DNA from: Bacteriovorax stolpii
Lineage (GTDB): Bacteria > Bdellovibrionota > Bacteriovoracia > Bacteriovoracales > Bacteriovoracaceae
Reading direction: 5' to 3'
Assembly (NCBI GenBank): GCA_945883845.1
Contig: CAMCYI010000007.1
Location: forward strand, 1 to 64,000
DNA length: 64,000 nt
The position numbers and the translations under genes are program-made. The notes below the pieces were generated by a model. It did not search any database, had not been told where the DNA came from, and saw only the letters and a program-made list of their open reading frames with translations. Positions 1 through 8,452 of the stretch are shown here, piece after piece. Numbering within the stretch: the stretch's first letter is position 1; every line of letters begins with the position of its first letter.

Positions 1-25
1 ACCCCGCTGCGGCGGGGTTTCTCTT
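1..25 (+). terminator. Intrinsic terminator of a gene left of the window
   Basis: A perfect GC-rich stem CCCCGC/GCGGGG with a TGCG loop (bases 2-17) is followed by TTTCTCTTTTT. The T-run lies to the right, so it would stop plus-strand transcription entering from outside the window. The minus-strand side cannot be judged because the window starts here. Confidence 0.8.
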
Positions 26-26
26 T

Positions 27-472
27 TTAAAGCTGCATTAGTTTTCGTATCTCATCATCAGGCCGAGTCAGTCCCGTACGGAAATCAAAAGCTTTCTTGC
101 GTGTTTCGTTCAGGTGACAGGTAAGCTTAACCGTCATTCCGAAATCATCAAACACTTCAATGCCCGAAATGTTAAATCCGAGTTTAAGCTTCGCTATGAT
201 AACCGCATTATTAGAAATCACATGATTGGATGTCACCATCTGATAGCCGAGGGCCCTGGCCTCTTTAACCGTTTCCTTCACTAACATGGAGTACAGACCC
301 TTCCTTCTGAATTCCGGAAGTATCACAGAGTTCATCGTATAGAGCTCATACATCCGCATCTGACGTGAAGTACTCCACCCCATCAGCTTATCGTTGTCAT
401 CATAGACAGCGAAATGAAGAGCGTCGGAAAGAATGAATAGAACTCATCATCCGAAAGTTTTTTAATTTTCAT
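27..472 (-). pseudogene. GNAT-family N-acetyltransferase, apparently frameshifted
   Basis: The intact reading frame (383 to 27, 118 residues) carries the GNAT acetyl-CoA loop region (LPEFRRKGLYSMLV) and the following helix and strand, but it starts inside the fold. Upstream, the same frame continues as protein-like sequence (DALHFAVYDDNDKLMGW) without any start codon until a TGA near 442. A plausible start, ATG at 472, lies in another frame and gives MKIKKLSDDEFYSFF before stopping at 385-383. A one-base deletion between about 442 and 400 would join the two into a protein of about 148 residues, a normal GNAT size. It is therefore a recent pseudogene, a sequencing error, or a -1 frameshifted gene. 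The substrate cannot be inferred. Confidence 0.6.
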
Positions 473-536
473 CTTTTTATCTTCTGTTTTTTCTCTTCAC
501 CCAGAAAGTTTTTTTTCTACTCAATTTCGTTCAGAT

Positions 537-640
537 TCTAGGCGGCCCGAGTGAGAAGGAGGGAGCGTACCTAAATGGTACGTGACCGACGCCGATTCGA
601 GAGGCCAACGACGAAGATGAATGAAAGTGGGAAGAAAAAA
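537..640 (-). other. Structured 3' trailer downstream of the tRNA-Ser genes
   Basis: On the minus strand the encoded CCA of tRNA-Ser(GCU) is followed directly by TTTTTTC and then by about 100 bases with no open frame. They contain a perfect hairpin CGTACC/GGTACG with a 5-base loop (566-582), flanked by pyrimidine-rich blocks and complementary GGCG/CGCC patches (541-544 and 590-593). It may be the trailer and termination region of the serS-tRNA transcript. No function is established here. Confidence 0.4.
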
Positions 641-730
641 TGGCGGAGACGATGAGATTTGAACTCATGGATCCCTTTCGGGATCGCACCCTTAGCAAGG
701 GTGTGGTTTAAGCCACTCACCCACGTCTCC
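641..730 (-). tRNA. tRNA-Ser (anticodon GCU)
   Basis: The minus strand folds as a class II tRNA of 90 nt with encoded CCA. It has acceptor GGAGACG/CGTCTCC, discriminator G, an anticodon stem-loop with TTGCTAA giving anticodon GCU (codons AGC/AGU), a long variable arm (GATCCCGAAAGGGATC) and a TTCAAATC T-loop. The extra arm and the G discriminator are serine identity features. It lies just downstream of a second tRNA-Ser and of serS, all on the same strand. Confidence 0.93.
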
Positions 731-786
731 GCTGAGGCTTAACAAGAACTACCAAGGATTGAATTTCAAATAACGGTCAAAAAAGA

Positions 787-876
787 TGGCGGAGGACTAG
801 GGATTCGAACCCCAGGTAGGCGTTAACCCACGACAGTTTTCAAAACTGTTGCCTTAAACCGCTCGGCCAGTCCTCC
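787..876 (-). tRNA. tRNA-Ser (anticodon UGA)
   Basis: The minus strand gives a 90-nt class II tRNA with acceptor GGAGGAC/GTCCTCC, discriminator G and encoded CCA. The anticodon loop TTTGAAA gives anticodon UGA (codons UCN). There is a long variable arm, and the T-loop is TTCGAATC. It sits 47 nt downstream of the serS stop codon, so it may be cotranscribed with the synthetase that charges it. Confidence 0.94.
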
Positions 877-923
877 ATCAATCAGGGTCTAAATATAAAG
901 AACACCGACTTAAATGACAATTC

Positions 924-2198
924 CTATTTGGAGAGGACTTTCATGCCGCCCATATATGGCCAGAGTATTTCGGGAATTTGCACTGAGCCATCTTTTTGCT
1001 GGTAGTTCTCGAGGATTGCCACAACAGTTCGGCCCACAGCGAGTCCAGAACCGTTCAGGGTGTGAGCAAATTCAATCTTCCCTTCCTTGTTACGGAAGCG
1101 AATAGAGGCCCTTCTCGCTTGAAAATCACCACAATTCGAGATGGATGAGATCTCGCGATATTTATTCTGGCTCGGAACCCAGACTTCGAGGTCGATGGTC
1201 TTTTGCGACGCAAAACCCATATCTCCGGTACAAAGATTCAGGGCCCGATAAGGAAGGTTTAATTTTTCGAGAATTTCGCAGGCCGATGAAATCATCTTCT
1301 GATGGATCTCCTGGGACTGGGCCGGCGAGCAGATGGAAACCATCTCGACCTTGTTGAACTGGTGCATACGGATGAGACCTTTCACGTCTTTTCCGTGTGA
1401 ACCCGCCTCCGAACGGAAACACGGCGAGTATGCCGCGTAGAGAATCGGAAACTCTGATTCCTCGATAATCATTTCGCGTTTGATGTTTGTGAGAGTCACT
1501 TCAGAAGTTGGGATGAGATACCACGGTTGTTCAGAATTGAGCTTGAACAACTGATCCTCGAATTTAGGAAGATTTCCAGTTCCGATGAGTGACCTTTCAT
1601 GAGCGATGAAAGGAGTCATCATTTCTGTGAAACCTTTTGCACCCTGATGATCGAGCATAAAGTTAATGAGTGCGCGCTCAAGTCTTGCGAGACCTGCGCG
1701 ATAGACAACAAAACGTGCGCCCGTGATCTTCGCTCCACTTTCAAAATCAAGCATGCCGAGTTTTTCACCGACATCGGCGTGATCAAGAGGAGTGAAGTCA
1801 AAAACTCTCGGAATCCCCCAGGATTTTGCGACCGTGTTTTCTTCTTCCGTTTTTCCAACTGGAACACTGGCGTCCGGAAGATTTGGAATATTGAGCAAGA
1901 GAGATGTCTGTTGGGCCTGAACTTTATCGAGTTCAGCGGCTTCTTTTTCCATCTCTGCTTTGAGGTTTGCGACCTGACCCATAGGACCTGCTGCGTCCTG
2001 TTTGTTCTTTTTAAGCTCACCGATATCGCGGGATAGTTTATTAAGATCTGCTTTCTTCGCTTCCGAAGATTGAGTCAAAATTTTTCTCTGCTTATTGAGA
2101 TCAAGAATCTGTGTAAGAATTGAGACATCAAAACTCCTGTTAGAAAGAGCTGTCTTAACGGTTTCGAATTCAGATTCAATTTTCTTGATGTCTAACAT
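924..2198 (-). CDS. serS: Seryl-tRNA synthetase
   Basis: This cytoplasmic class II synthetase charges tRNA-Ser with serine using ATP. The 424 residues match the usual SerRS length. The N-terminal about 110 residues are the Lys/Glu-rich antiparallel coiled-coil arm that reads the long variable arm of tRNA-Ser. The catalytic core follows, with TSEVTLTN, motif 2 (FRSEAGSHGKDVKGLIR) and motif 3 (GSGLAVGRTVVAILENYQ). It starts 7 nt after the stop codon of the large TPR gene, which suggests cotranscription. Downstream on the same strand are the genes for two of its own substrates, tRNA-Ser(UGA) and tRNA-Ser(GCU). Confidence 0.98.
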   Translation of the reverse strand: MLDIKKIESEFETVKTALSNRSFDVSILTQILDLNKQRKILTQSSEAKKADLNKLSRDIGELKKNKQDAAGPMGQVANLKAEMEKEAAELDKVQAQQTSLLLNIPNLPDASVPVGKTEEENTVAKSWGIPRVFDFTPLDHADVGEKLGMLDFESGAKITGARFVVYRAGLARLERALINFMLDHQGAKGFTEMMTPFIAHERSLIGTGNLPKFEDQLFKLNSEQPWYLIPTSEVTLTNIKREMIIEESEFPILYAAYSPCFRSEAGSHGKDVKGLIRMHQFNKVEMVSICSPAQSQEIHQKMISSACEILEKLNLPYRALNLCTGDMGFASQKTIDLEVWVPSQNKYREISSISNCGDFQARRASIRFRNKEGKIEFAHTLNGSGLAVGRTVVAILENYQQKDGSVQIPEILWPYMGGMKVLSK

Positions 2199-2205
2199 AA
2201 CTGCC

Positions 2206-5200
2206 TTATTGCATGAGTTGAATGTAATCTTCTACTTTCTTCTTATCCTGAGCTTCCGGATCCATCTCAAGATACAATTTGTAGGATTCAATGGCCAGAG
2301 TACCCTGGCCTAGAAGACGGTACACATCACCTAGTTTACGGTGGATGGACGGTTCTTCATTACGTTCTTTCGCTGCACGTTTATATAAATCCAGAGCAAG
2401 TTCGTAGTTATTTCTAAGAACACTGATGTCTGCAAGTCCTATGAGTGCCTCATAGGACTTCGCGTTTATTTTCTGAGCTTTTTTATAAAAGTTTTCTGCA
2501 GTCACAAGTTCATTTTTCTGGACGTAAACCTCGCCCATGAAGACTAGTGTCAAATCACTTTCGCCATTTATTTTAATATCATCTTCGGCTAGTTTGATGG
2601 CCTCATCATATCTGCCAACATCATAGCGGATTTTAGCGATGTAATACTGAACCTTCGGGTACGAAGGTAGTTTTTCTGCTACTCGCGAGAACCATTCGGC
2701 TGCTTCTGACTTCTTATTGTTTTCGTAAAGTACACGACCTGCAGTCATCATAGACTCCAGGTCACCTGGTTCGATTTCGATCAGACGAGTGACGTGTCCC
2801 GGTATTTCATCGTAGCTCTCATCGAGAAGTGCTGTTCTTATCATGAATTCGTAAATGGACTTGTCCTTCTTCGGCAGTTTTTCGAGTTTCTCTTTGTATT
2901 GCTGGAATTCTTTCACCTGGCCAGAACGGAAATAAAAAATGGCAATTTCGCCCAGGACTTTTGGATCCTCGGTGAAGTCTTTTAAAATCCCTAACAGGTA
3001 ACCAATTGCTGCCTGATCATCTTCGGTTTCATATATTAATTTCGCGTAAGCAATCCGGTAATCAGGATTTATCGGATCAAGCTCCATGCATTTATTCAGA
3101 AGATTTCTCGCTCCATCGAAATTGAATCGCTTGAGAAGAATCTCGGCCAGGAGGAAGATATCCTGATCATTGAGGGGGTTTAAATTAATAGAGGTTTTAA
3201 GCCACTGAATGGAGTTAAGAGGATCACCCATCTTAATAAAAAGCCTGGCGCTGACAGAAGCGTACTCCCAGGTATTTCTGATATCAGTCGCAGAAATAAC
3301 AGCAATACGTGTCTGCGCATCCTTAAATTTATAAGTTTGAATATAAGACTCAATCAAGGCCAGGTTCACATCTTTGTTGTCCGGGTATTTCGCAGCAAGA
3401 TCTTCCAGTGTTTTAAGTCCCTCTTTTGCAAGACCGAGTTTCAACTGGACCTTTGCCAGAAAGAGCTCTGAGGGAATATGACCAGGAAGAGTTTCAGACG
3501 CCTTAGCAGCTGAGCTCAATGCGAGTGTGTAGCTTTTTTTATCGTAGAAGTTTTTGGCCTCAAAAACTAATTTAGCTGCCTGACTTTCGAGAATAAGTCT
3601 GTTGGCTTCTTCTGCGGCAGTGTTGGCAGACAAATCGGCAAGCTTCATCCGAAGCTCGTTTGAATCATGAAGCTCGAGCGACTTCTTCAGGCTTTTTGTA
3701 GCCTGATCAACTTTGCCATTAAGAGCATCATACAAACCTGAGACTTCAAGATACTTGGCACGGTAGAGATCATTATATTCAAGGTTTCTTTTAGAAGCTT
3801 CCTCAAGAAGTGCTGGAATCTCCTTTACGTTTTTATTCTTTAAAAGAAGATCGGCCTTGATCAAATAAAACCGAACGAGCTGAGGATATTTCTTGATGCC
3901 TTCATTCACATATTCCATTGATTTATCCATCTCCTGGTTGAGATAAGAGAAATCGATTAACGCTTCAAGCGCATATTGATTTTTTTCTGGGGCTTTTACT
4001 AGTCCCTGATACACGCTGGCGGCCAGCTCAACCTGACCGACCTTCATCAGTGATTCAAGATAAACTCCAAAAAGCTCCTGCGTACGTATTTCAGGATTAA
4101 GCTTAAGATACCGATTGATGACGTCGACAGCTGCGTCGTGCTTACCGATGGCTGTATAGAAAAGATTCAGGCCCATGACCCCGTTTGGATCCTGGATGAG
4201 ATAGGCCCTTTTACTTTGGACGATATTAAAAACGGTGTGAGCATCATCGAGGAGGGATTTAGAGTTAGGCAGCTCCTGAGCGTAAGTGCGCACAAGAAAA
4301 TGCAATGCTTTCGTATTAGAGATGTCGTTTTCATAAGCAGCTTTAAAGTGAACGCCGGCATTTACGATCTCAGGATAAGTTCCACCAAGAAGTCGCTCAA
4401 TACCTTTCTCGAATTCAAGTTCAGATGCTTTCTTATCAGCTTTATCAAATGGAATAGGGAAAATAATTTGCGGGGGAAGATTCTGAAATACAGGAATCTT
4501 CTTGCTGTCATCATCAGGAAAGAAGACAGCATAGATGAGTACAGCAGCGAGTAGCATGATGACTAAACGTTTCTTTTTCTTCTTTGCTGCTTCATCTGCG
4601 GCTTCGTCGGCAGCATTTGTTGATTCATCAGCGGATTCCTCAGCTAGCTTCTTTTTCTCATAAGCTTTCCGCTGTTTCTCTATGTGTTTTTCTTCTTCAT
4701 GAGCGATGCCCATGATTTCTTCCTGGAGATTATCAAGTGAGATAACTTGTGTCAGGGCATCAGGGGCGGCCTTGTCTTCAGATATCTTCCGCGCTTCTTC
4801 ATCATCAAATGCTTTTTCGATGGCGTATTGTTTTTGCTGTTCAACATCTTCAGCTTCGTGGCGTTTACGCTCAAGCTCCATTTCCTTACGCATACGTTCG
4901 ATTTCTTGCTGAGCGACCGGGTTGATCAAAGTTTTATCTTCAAAACCTTCGGGTACATCTTCATCCAGAACCAACAATGGTTCTTCTTCAGGTTGCCGGG
5001 GAGCTGAAGGTAAAATAGCGGAAGGCATCTTTACGGTTTCAGTGAGGCTTTCCATGGGTTCGTGTTTTTCTACAACCAGTTCTTCAATTTCTTTTTGTGC
5101 TCGCTTGCTACGAAGTTCATCAAGGTTAATAGCAAAAGTTTTATCTTCCTGAAGTGATTGAACCAATGTCCGATTTTCATCGATGAGTTCATTATAAATA

Positions 5201-5355
5201 TCAAGATCTGAAAGGGGTCCCCATGAACCGGTTGGAAAAACCTGGCCCTCTTCATTGCCTTTGATATGACCCTTCGCTTTCAACTCAAAAAGTTGAAGTT
5301 TCGTGAATGGTCCTATAACCCTGCCGCCTGGGAGACGGATCCGATACTTGGTCAT
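2206..5355 (-). CDS. Large TPR-repeat membrane protein with N-terminal GYF-like domain
   Basis: This is a 1049-residue protein of unknown function. Residues 1-60 (YRIRLPGGRVIGPFTKLQLFEL...) resemble the GYF_2 / DUF4339 type of small domain that occurs at the N-terminus of membrane-anchored proteins. A charged, partly coiled-coil stretch rich in E, K and A follows to about 255. A Lys-rich stop and one membrane helix (about 263-280, LVIMLLAAVLIYAVFF) lead into at least a dozen degenerate TPR units running to the C-terminus. The likely topology is cytoplasmic N-terminus and periplasmic TPR scaffold. No Shine-Dalgarno is visible: a perfect TATAAT lies 6 nt before the ATG, so the mRNA may be leaderless. 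The serS gene follows after 7 nt. It probably acts as a protein-protein scaffold; the partner is unknown. Confidence 0.75.
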   Translation of the reverse strand: MTKYRIRLPGGRVIGPFTKLQLFELKAKGHIKGNEEGQVFPTGSWGPLSDLDIYNELIDENRTLVQSLQEDKTFAINLDELRSKRAQKEIEELVVEKHEPMESLTETVKMPSAILPSAPRQPEEEPLLVLDEDVPEGFEDKTLINPVAQQEIERMRKEMELERKRHEAEDVEQQKQYAIEKAFDDEEARKISEDKAAPDALTQVISLDNLQEEIMGIAHEEEKHIEKQRKAYEKKKLAEESADESTNAADEAADEAAKKKKKRLVIMLLAAVLIYAVFFPDDDSKKIPVFQNLPPQIIFPIPFDKADKKASELEFEKGIERLLGGTYPEIVNAGVHFKAAYENDISNTKALHFLVRTYAQELPNSKSLLDDAHTVFNIVQSKRAYLIQDPNGVMGLNLFYTAIGKHDAAVDVINRYLKLNPEIRTQELFGVYLESLMKVGQVELAASVYQGLVKAPEKNQYALEALIDFSYLNQEMDKSMEYVNEGIKKYPQLVRFYLIKADLLLKNKNVKEIPALLEEASKRNLEYNDLYRAKYLEVSGLYDALNGKVDQATKSLKKSLELHDSNELRMKLADLSANTAAEEANRLILESQAAKLVFEAKNFYDKKSYTLALSSAAKASETLPGHIPSELFLAKVQLKLGLAKEGLKTLEDLAAKYPDNKDVNLALIESYIQTYKFKDAQTRIAVISATDIRNTWEYASVSARLFIKMGDPLNSIQWLKTSINLNPLNDQDIFLLAEILLKRFNFDGARNLLNKCMELDPINPDYRIAYAKLIYETEDDQAAIGYLLGILKDFTEDPKVLGEIAIFYFRSGQVKEFQQYKEKLEKLPKKDKSIYEFMIRTALLDESYDEIPGHVTRLIEIEPGDLESMMTAGRVLYENNKKSEAAEWFSRVAEKLPSYPKVQYYIAKIRYDVGRYDEAIKLAEDDIKINGESDLTLVFMGEVYVQKNELVTAENFYKKAQKINAKSYEALIGLADISVLRNNYELALDLYKRAAKERNEEPSIHRKLGDVYRLLGQGTLAIESYKLYLEMDPEAQDKKKVEDYIQLMQ

Positions 5356-5361
5356 GTTATT

Positions 5362-5391
5362 ATTATAATTGATTTTTAAGCGCGGGGTTAA
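5362..5391 (-). promoter_or_regulatory. Sigma70-type promoter, probably giving a leaderless mRNA
   Basis: Read on the minus strand, TTAACC (5391-5386), an 18-base spacer and a perfect TATAAT (5367-5362) precede the TPR-gene ATG at 5355 by 6 bases. Transcription would start at or within a base or two of the A of the ATG. The -35 box overlaps the edge of the nuo terminator T-run. Confidence 0.55.
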
Positions 5392-5417
5392 AAAAAAGGG
5401 GAGCTAAAAGCTCCCCT
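5391..5417 (-). terminator. Intrinsic terminator of the nuo operon
   Basis: The stem GGGGAGC/GCTCCCC (5398-5404 and 5410-5416) has a short loop and, on the minus strand, is followed by seven T residues. It lies 6 nt after the nuoN stop codon, so it closes the nuoAHJKLMN transcript. Confidence 0.88.
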
Positions 5418-5422
5418 CCGGA

Positions 5423-6889
5423 TTACTTGATAAAGATAGCTGCGTTCCCCGACATGATCATCACTTTCTCCCAGAAAATTCCCAGGAAAACGACGGGAAT
5501 GAAGAGAGCAACAATCACGGCCTGGTTGGCAGTGGTGAAGCCGGCGACTTTTTCGTCGCTCTTCATCTCTCCGAAGATCATTGTCTTCGCGAGTTTCATA
5601 TAATAGTAGAGCGCAATGACAGAGTTAACGGCGGCCACAAGAGCAATTCCATAGTACTTCTTCTCAATAATGACGGAGAAGATATTGAATTTGGCGATAA
5701 ATCCGCTGAAAGGTGGCATTCCGGCAAGTGAGAACAAAACCGAAGCCATGATGATGGCCATCAGGGGATGTTTGTAGATCAGGCCCTTGAAGACATCAAT
5801 CGAATCCGTCCCGTACATGTCTGAAAGGTGTGAAGTGATGTAGAAAGCAATAAGGGTCATGAACATATAAACGATTCCGTAAAAAAGAATCGCACGAACA
5901 CCAACATCATTCAGAACAACCACACCGAGAATCATCATCCCGATATGACCAATTGAAGAGAAAGCGAGCATTCTTTTAACAGATGTCTGACCGATCGCTG
6001 TGACGTTACCAACAGTCATCGTCATCGCAGAGATCACGAGCATGAGGCCGATCCATGAAACAGAAATGATCGTTTCGTGGTTAAAAAACACCATTGAAAC
6101 GCGCACCAGAGCAGCGAGACCACCAAGCTTCGGAACAATTGAGAAGAATGAGGTCACAGGAATCGGGGCACCCTGATAAACATCGGGAGACCACATATGG
6201 AAAGGGAAACAAGAAATCTTGTAACCAATACCGGCGAAGAAAAGAAGGAATGAGACCATAACGATCATCATGTTTGTACCTTCAAGAGAACCTAATCCGC
6301 CGATCATTTCAGAGAACTGGATTGTTCCAAGTACACCGTAAAGATGGCTGATCCCGTAGAGCATTACGCCGGCAGTAAGTCCGCCGTAAAGAGCATACTT
6401 CATCCCAGCTTCAGCAGAAGTTGCCTCGTCACGTTTCAGGGAACTCATCACATATGAAAGAATCGAAAGAGTTTCAATTCCCAGATAAAGAGTAAGCATA
6501 TTGTTAGCAGACGCGAGGAGCATACCACCGATTAAAACACCAACGGCCATGATCGCAAATTCAGACTTCAGATTCGTATAGATGTCTTTTGAAGAACGGC
6601 TCAGGAAGATAGAGCCCATTGTTCCCAAAACCATGATGATCTTGATCATCGTACTGAAGGCATCGATTGTTACTGCATTATGGAAAATAATCACAGGTGG
6701 CTTGCTGAGATTTTGAAACAAAGGAATCAACGTCAGGGCCAGTACGGCGAGTGCGTAAGTGTAAATCTTATCGCGGGAGCCGTGCTCTTCCTTAACTGCT
6801 GCTTCCGCCATGAGAAGAGTCGTCATCAGGACAACACACATAAGCTCAGGAATGTAGTAGCTCAAAAATCCGAGTAATTGCTGAATCAC
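5423..6889 (-). CDS. nuoN: NADH-quinone oxidoreductase subunit N
   Basis: This is one of the three antiporter-like subunits of the complex I membrane arm, which pump protons during NADH:quinone oxidoreduction. The 488 residues form about 14 hydrophobic helices. The proton-antiporter core (RDEATSAEAGMKYALYGG and HMWSPDVYQGAPIPVTSFFS) and the central KRMLAFSSIGHIG segment are conserved. Length is normal for NuoN. It is the last gene of the seven-gene nuo cluster, 12 nt after nuoM, and is followed directly by a terminator. Confidence 0.97.
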   Translation of the reverse strand: MIQQLLGFLSYYIPELMCVVLMTTLLMAEAAVKEEHGSRDKIYTYALAVLALTLIPLFQNLSKPPVIIFHNAVTIDAFSTMIKIIMVLGTMGSIFLSRSSKDIYTNLKSEFAIMAVGVLIGGMLLASANNMLTLYLGIETLSILSYVMSSLKRDEATSAEAGMKYALYGGLTAGVMLYGISHLYGVLGTIQFSEMIGGLGSLEGTNMMIVMVSFLLFFAGIGYKISCFPFHMWSPDVYQGAPIPVTSFFSIVPKLGGLAALVRVSMVFFNHETIISVSWIGLMLVISAMTMTVGNVTAIGQTSVKRMLAFSSIGHIGMMILGVVVLNDVGVRAILFYGIVYMFMTLIAFYITSHLSDMYGTDSIDVFKGLIYKHPLMAIIMASVLFSLAGMPPFSGFIAKFNIFSVIIEKKYYGIALVAAVNSVIALYYYMKLAKTMIFGEMKSDEKVAGFTTANQAVIVALFIPVVFLGIFWEKVMIMSGNAAIFIK

Positions 6890-6901
6890 AGAAAACCTCT
6901 T

Positions 6902-8425
6902 TTAGACTTGAAATTTCGCAAGCAGATCGACCAGCTGGCCAACTGACGCTTTCATTACGTTCAGAAGTGGGGCCGGGAAGATCCCAAAGAAGATGACACA
7001 TGCACACAATGGGAGCATGTAGAACACTTCACGGTTATCCATATCTTCATATTCTTCACATTCAGGATTTACTTCACCGAAGAACATACGCTTGAACATC
7101 CAGAGGAGGTAAGCGGCACCGATGAGGAGACCAACAACAGCGATCACAGTGATCGTTGTAAACCTCTGGTAGATTCCAAGGAAGATCAAAGCTTCAGAGA
7201 TAAAGCCAGAAAGACCTGGAAGACCTAGAGAGGCGAACATACCGATGATGAAAACAACTGAGTACTTCGGAAGTTTCGTGTAAAGACCGCCGAAACCTTT
7301 GGAGCCATCTGGTTTCACAATCCAGCGATGGTGAGAACGCTCGTAGAGAATCCCAATGAGTAAGAACATCATGGCCGTAGAAGTACCATGGTTAAACATC
7401 TGAAGAACTGCACCATTCATTCCCTGAACTGTCATTGCTGAAAGTCCGAGCATTACGAAGCCCATGTGAGAAACAGATGAGTAAGCAACAAGCTTCTTCA
7501 CATCGTCCTGGGCCATCGCACAGAATGCACCGTAGATAACCGAGATCAATCCCAGTACCGCGATGATGGTAGAATATTCAACTGCAGCAGCAGGGAAGAT
7601 TGGGAATGCAATACGAAGGAAACCATATGTTCCCATTTTGAGGAGAACGCCCGCGAGGATAACGGATACAGCAGTAGGTGCTTGTACGTGAGCGTGAGGA
7701 AGCCACGTGTGGAAAGGGAAAACCGGAACCTTGATCGCGAAACCAAGGAACATGAACCAGAACATTGTTTTTTCAAATGAAATTGTGTGACCAAAAATCG
7801 TCAACGTTTCATTTACAAACTTCCCGCCCTGGTGAGCGAGGATGTTAAACGATTCAGGACCTGCGCCCGACGCGTAGTAAAGAGCGATGATACCAACGAG
7901 CATGAAGATCGAACCGAAGAAAGTATAGAGGAAGAACTTAATCGCTGCGTACTCTCTGTTCTCTCCACCCCAGATTCCGATAAGGAAGAACATTGGAAGG
8001 AGCATAACTTCCCAGTAAACGTAGAAGAGGAAAAAATCTAAAGAGAAGAAAACTCCGAACACTGTCGACTGGAGCATGAGGAGAAGTGCGAAGTAACCCT
8101 TAGGTGACTTGTGTACTGTCCATGATGAGAGTGTGCAGATGAAGAAGAGGAGTGCGTTCAGGAAAGTCATCGGCAAAGTAATACCGTCAATCCCAAGCGA
8201 GTAGTTGATATTAAACTGTGCAATCCACGGGATCTTAAACACGAACTGCATGTCCGGCGTGTTCGTATCGAACTTGAGATAAAGCACGATGGTTAATAAA
8301 AGAGTGATCGCTGTTGTAACAAGAGTTACGAGCTTGATCGCCTTTTCATTTTCCTTCGGAGTGAGGAGTACTCCCACCATACCGATGATCGGTAACCACA
8401 AAACCCAATTCAAAATTCCACTCAC
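6902..8425 (-). CDS. nuoM: NADH-quinone oxidoreductase subunit M
   Basis: This is an antiporter-like proton-pumping subunit of the complex I membrane arm. The 507 residues form about 14 membrane helices. Visible family features are YWEVMLLPMFFLIGIWGG with the functional Glu on TM5, FPFHTWLPHAHVQAPTAVSVILAG, and the KKLVAYSSVSHMG segment with the broken-helix Lys. The start is GTG at 8425, preceded by GAGAGG at good spacing. It follows nuoL after 27 nt. Confidence 0.97.
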   Translation of the reverse strand: MSGILNWVLWLPIIGMVGVLLTPKENEKAIKLVTLVTTAITLLLTIVLYLKFDTNTPDMQFVFKIPWIAQFNINYSLGIDGITLPMTFLNALLFFICTLSSWTVHKSPKGYFALLLMLQSTVFGVFFSLDFFLFYVYWEVMLLPMFFLIGIWGGENREYAAIKFFLYTFFGSIFMLVGIIALYYASGAGPESFNILAHQGGKFVNETLTIFGHTISFEKTMFWFMFLGFAIKVPVFPFHTWLPHAHVQAPTAVSVILAGVLLKMGTYGFLRIAFPIFPAAAVEYSTIIAVLGLISVIYGAFCAMAQDDVKKLVAYSSVSHMGFVMLGLSAMTVQGMNGAVLQMFNHGTSTAMMFLLIGILYERSHHRWIVKPDGSKGFGGLYTKLPKYSVVFIIGMFASLGLPGLSGFISEALIFLGIYQRFTTITVIAVVGLLIGAAYLLWMFKRMFFGEVNPECEEYEDMDNREVFYMLPLCACVIFFGIFPAPLLNVMKASVGQLVDLLAKFQV

Positions 8426-8452
8426 AAAGACCTCTCTCTATTTTAAAGAAAA

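Noticed and set aside
1599..2036. 145-codon plus-strand frame opposite serS
   Set aside because: It is antisense to conserved SerRS sequence, is Cys/Phe-rich and lacks a ribosome-binding site. The same reasoning removes the other long opposite-strand frames, for example at 15016-15480 and 47878-48318.
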